Shown one piece after another: positions 58,833-64,000 of a DNA stretch of 64,000 nucleotides; the first letter of the stretch is position 1, and each line of letters starts with the position of its first letter. Made by a program: the position numbers and the translations under genes. The DNA comes from Glebionis coronaria (taxonomy: Eukaryota > Streptophyta > Magnoliopsida > Asterales > Asteraceae), in assembly GCA_025667525.1 (NCBI GenBank), contig CM046875.1:289620140-289684139 (forward strand), written 5' to 3'. Under the pieces are notes generated by a model, which did no database searches, had not been told where the DNA came from, and was given only the letters and a program-made list of their open reading frames with translations.

Positions 58833-59741
58833 ACACCCCACCATGGCGGAATATAGGGCGCGACGTATGGACATCATCAAAACAATAGCGTGTCTATAGA
58901 GATAACTAAATGAAATGGAAATATCATAAATGGTGACACAATGTCATGAAGATATCACAAACAATGCAGGCGTCTAGGTAAGTAGGTAACAGGTCTACCT
59001 CTTACCAAAGACACACAATTAACAAATAACAAACATATAGGTGTCTATAAAGTATCACTTATTCAAACATAAGTAATGACTAAGAGGAAAGGGGGTTCCT
59101 CCAATGCAATCCTAAGCCTCCCAGCTAGTCACTCCTATTCTCACGCTTAACCACATTCTCACCTGAAAGAGACACTAAAACACGTCAACATAAAGTTGGT
59201 GAGAGTCATAGGTTTAGACTCCAACCCCAAAATAGTTATAAGCTGTGAATAACAACCATCAATAAAAGAACATATGGACAATGTGTTACAATTATGCATT
59301 AACAACTACCATTCAATATTAACCATACAATCACAATTCCAAGGCACCAAGCCTTACCAATAATCACAATTTCCAAGGCTCCCAGCCTTACCAATAACCA
59401 TGGTCCCATAGGCGCCCATACACCTATGAACCAATCCCAAGGCCCCGCCTTGTCAACATCCCCCTGGTACCAAGTCAAACCAGAATAACAATCAAGAATC
59501 ACATAGCGGTTAATCACATAAATGTACACACAAGTCCATCACAAACCATAAAAACATTAACAACACTAGTTACAAAACCACACAGTGTCTCTTCCATCCC
59601 ATCTGGAATTCAAAACATTTATAAATCATAGAAACATGGGACTATGAAACTCACCTGAACGAGCTTCTCCAAGTACCCGCACTCTAGCAAAATCTAAACA
59701 CACAAACGTATACAATCAATATTACAACCTCAACTATATAA
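58833..59741. repeat. Unclassified repeat K
   Basis: Starts TGTCACACCCCACC and has no supportable frame. The TGTCACACCCC start is a form I associate with LTRs of chromovirus-type gypsy elements, but no partner copy, primer site or target duplication is in the window. It is bounded by H on the left and by I's LTR on the right. Confidence 0.4.
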
Positions 59742-59870
59742 TGTTACATTCTGTTTATACATTTCTGTAAATTGTTAATTCTCGCATTACCTTGTTGTAA
59801 TTTGTATGGCTATAAATTGTGGTATCCTCTCACTTGAGGATCATTGAAAATTTCATTCATGATATCTCAC
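59742..59870 (+). repeat. 5' LTR of element I
   Basis: About 129 bp from TGTTACATTC to TCTCA or CACA before the primer site, with TATA-like CTATAAAT at 59810-59817. The left edge is inferred from the TG and the change of sequence character; the partner LTR is outside the window. Confidence 0.55.
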
Positions 59871-59871
59871 A

Positions 59872-59881
59872 TGGTATCAGC
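59872..59881 (+). promoter_or_regulatory. Primer-binding site of element I (initiator Met type)
   Basis: TGGTATCAGC just after the LTR, the usual plant copia primer sequence with a change at its end. Confidence 0.8.
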
Positions 59882-59948
59882 CGTTTGATTGGTCTTCCCC
59901 CAAACCCCTCCTCTTCTAGTCGTCTCTCTATCTTCTCCTTCTTCCTCA

Positions 59949-60886
59949 TGGCATCTTCATCAAACATTGATGCTCCACTCCCTTTGAATACCCTTATTCA
60001 CATGCTAACCATCAAACTTTCTTCCAACAACTACTTGCTCTGGAAAAATCAAATGATCCCCATTATCTCCTACCAAAATCTTCTTTCTCATGTCAATGGA
60101 GTAGAAACTGCCCCACCCGCAACTATTGTCGAAAATGACAAAACTATTGTCAACCCATCCCTTGCTTCTTGGATGGCTGCTGACCAGCGGACCGTGATCA
60201 TTCTTCATGCTTCATTATCAGAGGAAGTTGTCTTCATGACCGTAGGACTCACCACTGCTCGTGATATTTGGGTTGCCCTTGAGGTGGCCTACAGCAACTC
60301 ATCTGTTGAACGTGTTCAAAACCTTCGAGATCAACTTCGACAAACACAAAAAGGTGAAAGATCTGTAGCTGATTTTGGACGTTCATTTAAACTGATATGC
60401 GATCAACTAAGTGCTATCGGGCATCTCGTTGATGTCACCGATCAGGTACATTCATTTCTGTGTGGTTTAGGTCCGACATTTGAAACATTCTCCACATCAG
60501 TCCGTTCATCCAGACCGCAACAAACCTTCTCAGATCTCTTGGCCAGGGCAGAAAGCCATGAATTGTTTATCAAAGCATTACATGGGTCCTCTCCACCCAC
60601 TGTTGCATTCTCGGCCCAATTATCTCAGCAAAGGTCTGGTATTAATGCTCCGACTCGTGGTCGTGGAAATTACAATAATCGAGGTAGACACCAAAACTCT
60701 CTTGGCAACTATAATAATCAAGGAGAGAGAAACTATAATAATCAAGGAGAAAGAAGGCCACCCCGCTACCAACTTTGTAGAACTTCAGGCCATTATGTTG
60801 GCTCGTGTCCAAAGCTTGCTTCCTATGCGGCTTCTACTTTTGCTACTCATGTTGATGACACATTGGCTCAGGCGTTTCATGCCTAG
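59949..60886 (+). CDS. gag: Element I gag
   Basis: I prefer ATG 59949 (MASSSNIDAP): an upstream in-frame ATG at 59819 lies in the LTR. The protein has a copia gag core (NNYLLWKNQM, SLASWMAADQ, QNLRDQLRQTQKGERSVADF), an Asn/Gly/Arg-rich stretch and a zinc-knuckle region. In the knuckle the first Cys is replaced by Tyr (YQLCRTSGHYVGSC), so metal binding is probably lost. A TAG at 60884-60886 ends the frame and the same frame continues into protease, so this stop is probably a mutation. Gag would form the particle around element RNA. Confidence 0.78.
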
Positions 60887-63800
60887 TGTCATGTCTCAAG
60901 TGCTGCACCTGACTGGTATGTTGATTCAGGAGCATCGGATCATATGACCACATCCCCGGATTCTGTTTCCAACCCCAAGCCTCCTACAGGTAACAAAAAT
61001 GTTTTTTTTGGTAACGGAAACACTCTTGCTGTTTCCCACATTGGTGATGTCAATCTTCTTGGCTCCATTAAATTACCAAATGTTTTGGCTGTCCCAAATC
61101 TCACCAAAAACCTGTTATCTGTGAGTAAACTTACTGAAGATAACGGTGTGGACGTATTGTTCTCACATCCTTACTTTTATATTCAGGATCGTCAAACAAC
61201 TCAGGTCCTAGCCCGGGATGCCGTAAAGACGGCCTGTATGTTTTGCATACAGGTCATGAAGCATTGGTTGCAACATCCTCGTGTCCTATAGCTTCGTATG
61301 AAATATGTCACTCTCGCTTGGGACATGCTTCTTATGATATTATTGTTATGTTAAAAAGACTTGGATGCTTATCTTTAACCTCTATTTTGCCTAAACCGGG
61401 ACTTTGATCACCGTGTCAAATAGCCAAGGCTAAACGTTTACCCTTCATCAATAATAGTAAATGTGCTTTACACCCGTTGGATTTAATTCACTGTGATTTA
61501 TGGGGTCCGTCACCAGTTAAGACTGTTGAAAATTATGGGTATTATGTTGTGTTTGTTGATGACTATTCCGGGTTCTCTTGGCTATATCCTTTAAAAGCCA
61601 AATCTGAGTTTTATGATGTCTTATGTGTTTTCCTAACATTTGCTCAAACTCAGTTCTCAAGGAAGATTAAAATCTTTCAAAGTGACGGAGGCACGGAATT
61701 TGTTAATCACCGGGTTCGTACCTTATTTGAAAAAATGGTACTTTGCATCGGTTGTCTTGCCCGTACACACCTCAACAAAATGCTCGGGTTGAACGAAAAC
61801 ATCGTCATATTGTCGAAACAGGCTTGGCTATGTTATTTAATGCTCAACTTCCGTCAACACATTGGGTCAATGCCTTCACTTCGGCTATATACATCATTAA
61901 TCGATTACCCACTACTGTTTTAGATGGAAAATCACCATTCGAGCTTTTGTACAAACAAACTCCTGATTACAACTCTTTTCGTACCTTTGGTTGCCGTGTA
62001 TTTCCACTTCTTCGGGATTATGCGAAACACAAGCTTGACTCGAGAAGTATACCGTGTGTTTTCATTGGCTATAGTTCAAAATATAAAGGGTACAGGTGCC
62101 TTGACCCATCCACCTCTCGGGTTTATATCACCAGGCATGCTCGGTTTGATAAAACTATATTTCCATTTCAAAAGAGGTCTAATGATCAACAAATCACCAC
62201 CCTTCCGCTCACCATGTTTTTTGATAAAGCCTGTATAAATGCCGCAAAACCATCCTACATCAAACCAACACTCACACCCGCTCCATGCAAACTTTGCATT
62301 GATCCTCCTGACAAAACGTCACTTTCCGCGCCGATTGACCCCATAACACCATCACCTGATCATACTCCTTCACCTCATACACCTTGTGATTTGCCACCAA
62401 TCAACTCTCCACCTACCCTTATAACATCACCCCCACCACCACACGTGAACACCCAACCTACTCCTCCACCGCCACCGCCACCACCTATTCCCACACATCC
62501 CAGGATGACCCGTGCTAAATCTGGTATTTTCAAACTGCGTCATCAAGCAGTTTTATCGCACACTATCCATTCATCTCTTCATCACGCCCTTTTTGCCTCA
62601 ACCGATCCCAAAACATATAAAACATCAGCCAAGGACTTAAAGTGGGTTTTCGTAATGCAAAACGAACTCGATGCTCTCCACAAGAATAATACATGGTCCC
62701 TTGTCCCTTGTCCCTCGTCCCATTAACCATAATATTGTTGGTTCCAAATGGATCTATCAGACCAAATTTTGTTCAGATGGTACCATTGAACGTTACAAAG
62801 CTCGTCTTGTTGCCCAAGGTTGTAGCCAAGTTCCAGGCCTCGATTATTCCCACACATTCAGCCCAGTTGTCAAAGCAGCAACTGTTCGCATCGTTCTAAC
62901 CTTGGCTATAATCAATCAGTGGAAGTTACATCAATTAGATGTTAACAATGCATTCATACATGACCACTTAAATGAATGTGTGTATATGGAGCAACCACTG
63001 GGATTTATCGACCCAAAGTTTCCTCATCACGTTTGCAAGTTGAATAAAGCATTGTATGGCCTAAAACAGGCCCCTCGTGCATGGTTTCATCCCTTAAGCT
63101 CATTTTTAGTTGATAATGGCTTCACATGATGTCAGGCCGATACATCTCTATTTGTGTTCAAAAGAGATGCTTGCATAATGTATCTATTGGTGTATGTTGA
63201 TGATTTAATCTTAACGGGAAATCAACCTCATTTTCTCACGGCATTTATTACGCGTCTCAACCAAGAATTCGCGATTAAAGACTTGGGGGAGCTCAACTAC
63301 TTTCTTGGGCTTGAGGTTACTTACACTACTAATGGGTTGTTTTTAAATCAATCAAAGTATGCCAAGGAAATTCTTATGAGGGCCAAATTAATAGATGCAA
63401 AACCAGCTCCTACTCCGTTAGGGACAAATGTCTCTTTTATTTCCACAGGGGATTTGTTTCCAGACCCGACTCATTACCGCTCCATTGTTGGTGCACTTCA
63501 GTATCTCACAATAACGAGACCGGACATTTCTTATGCAGTTAATCAAGTCAGTCAGTTCCTACATGCTCCAACCATAAGTCACTATCAAGCTGTTAAGAGG
63601 ATTCTTCGCTATATTAAGGGCACATTGGCATTTGGTTTAAATTTTAGCCGGCCTACTCAATCTTTGATTCTTGGGTACTCTGACGCTGATTGGGCTTGGT
63701 GTCTTGAGACACGTAGATCCACTTATGGTTACTCAATTTTTTTGGGCGGAAATCTCATATCTTGGAGTGCTAAGAAGCAACCTACGGTATCTCGTTCGAG

Positions 63801-64000
63801 TTATGAATCCGAGTATCGAGCAATGGCCAATACAGCTGCTGAAATAGTATGGATCTCACACCTACCTCAGGAAATGCATGCTCTACCGCCACAACGTTCG
63901 ACTATACTTTGCGATAATCGCAGTGCACTATTTCTTACGCAGAACCCTGTTTCCCACAAACGTGTGAAACACATTGATCTTGATTATCATTTTGTTCGTG
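60887..64000 (+). pseudogene. pol: Element I pol: protease, integrase, RT, RNase H (broken, runs off the window)
   Basis: Protease has DSGA at 60923-60934. A one-base loss near 61212-61220 shifts the frame in the linker to integrase. The HHCC finger has a TGA at 61405-61407 in place of one Cys codon. The integrase core (LIHCDLWGP, VFVDDYSGF, IFQSDGGTEF) is broken by a one-base change in the A run 61730-61735, then continues 61743-62726 (YTPQQNARVERKHRH). RT is preceded by a 7-bp tandem duplication TTGTCCC (62701-62714) that shifts the frame; RT follows at 62715-63129, with a TGA at 63127-63129. From 63130 the frame is open to the window end, with YVDD at 63193-63204 and RNase H motifs (YSDADWAW, SYESEYRAM, LCDNRSAL). 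Confidence 0.85.

Larger units (their letters stand above)
59742..64000 (+). mobile_element. Element I: Ty1/copia retrotransposon, 3' end outside the window
   Basis: Short LTR (59742 to about 59870), initiator-Met primer site (59872 onward), gag (59949-60886), then protease, integrase, RT and RNase H up to the window end. Integrase precedes RT, the copia order. The short LTR and single gag-pol layout suggest the Ale/Retrofit group. At least three stops and three frameshifts make it inactive. The 3' LTR and the target duplication are not visible. Confidence 0.85.

Overview
The window is plant nuclear DNA made almost entirely of nested LTR retrotransposons. I found no host gene, rRNA, functional tRNA or CRISPR array. 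Plant origin follows from Athila-like Ty3/gypsy elements with tRNA-Asp primer sites, Ty1/copia elements with initiator-Met primer sites, LTRs of 2-4 kb and C-to-T type decay. Asteraceae is my best guess, from the general look of the extra 3' reading frames in copia elements D and H; that is recall, not a search.

Layout, with my own labels. F (old Athila-like, +) is the oldest layer: broken gag-pol at 42.4-47.4 kb, 3' region to 49.1 kb, then its 3' LTR, which is split by solo LTR G (51199-55045, TSD CATAT). D (copia, +) is inserted in F's gag; only its 3' part is visible (19705-22522 and 41167-about 42422). D is split by C (short-LTR element without recognisable coding capacity, +, 22523-41161). 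C is split by E (Athila-like, -, 24257-38877, TSD AATAT), whose two 3016-bp LTRs are almost identical. The left side of D abuts B (gag-protease-only, -, 73-19704), and B is split by A (same class, +, 3682-13134, TSD GTCCT). Right of F lie H (copia remnant with an extra 3' ORF, -, about 56.2-58.8 kb), K (unclassified repeat, 58.8-59.7 kb) and I (copia, +, 59742 to the window end). The insertion order read from this is F, then D, then B and C, then A and E.

Functional picture. Only E keeps a full uninterrupted protease-RT-RNase H-integrase frame (1387 codons), yet its gag part carries two in-frame stops. A and B encode gag plus protease and an acidic tail but no RT or integrase, so they would depend on an autonomous relative. 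A, B and E share noncoding 3' blocks, the same primer type and the same arrangement of polypurine tracts, which makes an E-like helper plausible. Every coding region seen has at least one disabling lesion.

The most unusual signals are noncoding: tRNA-like A-box/B-box modules in three LTR families, always antisense to the element; a repeated polypurine tract flanking a conserved palindrome, whose sequence tracks the terminal tract of each family; LTR-terminal hairpins with compensatory stem changes; and a CCGGAT hairpin array in A's LTRs.
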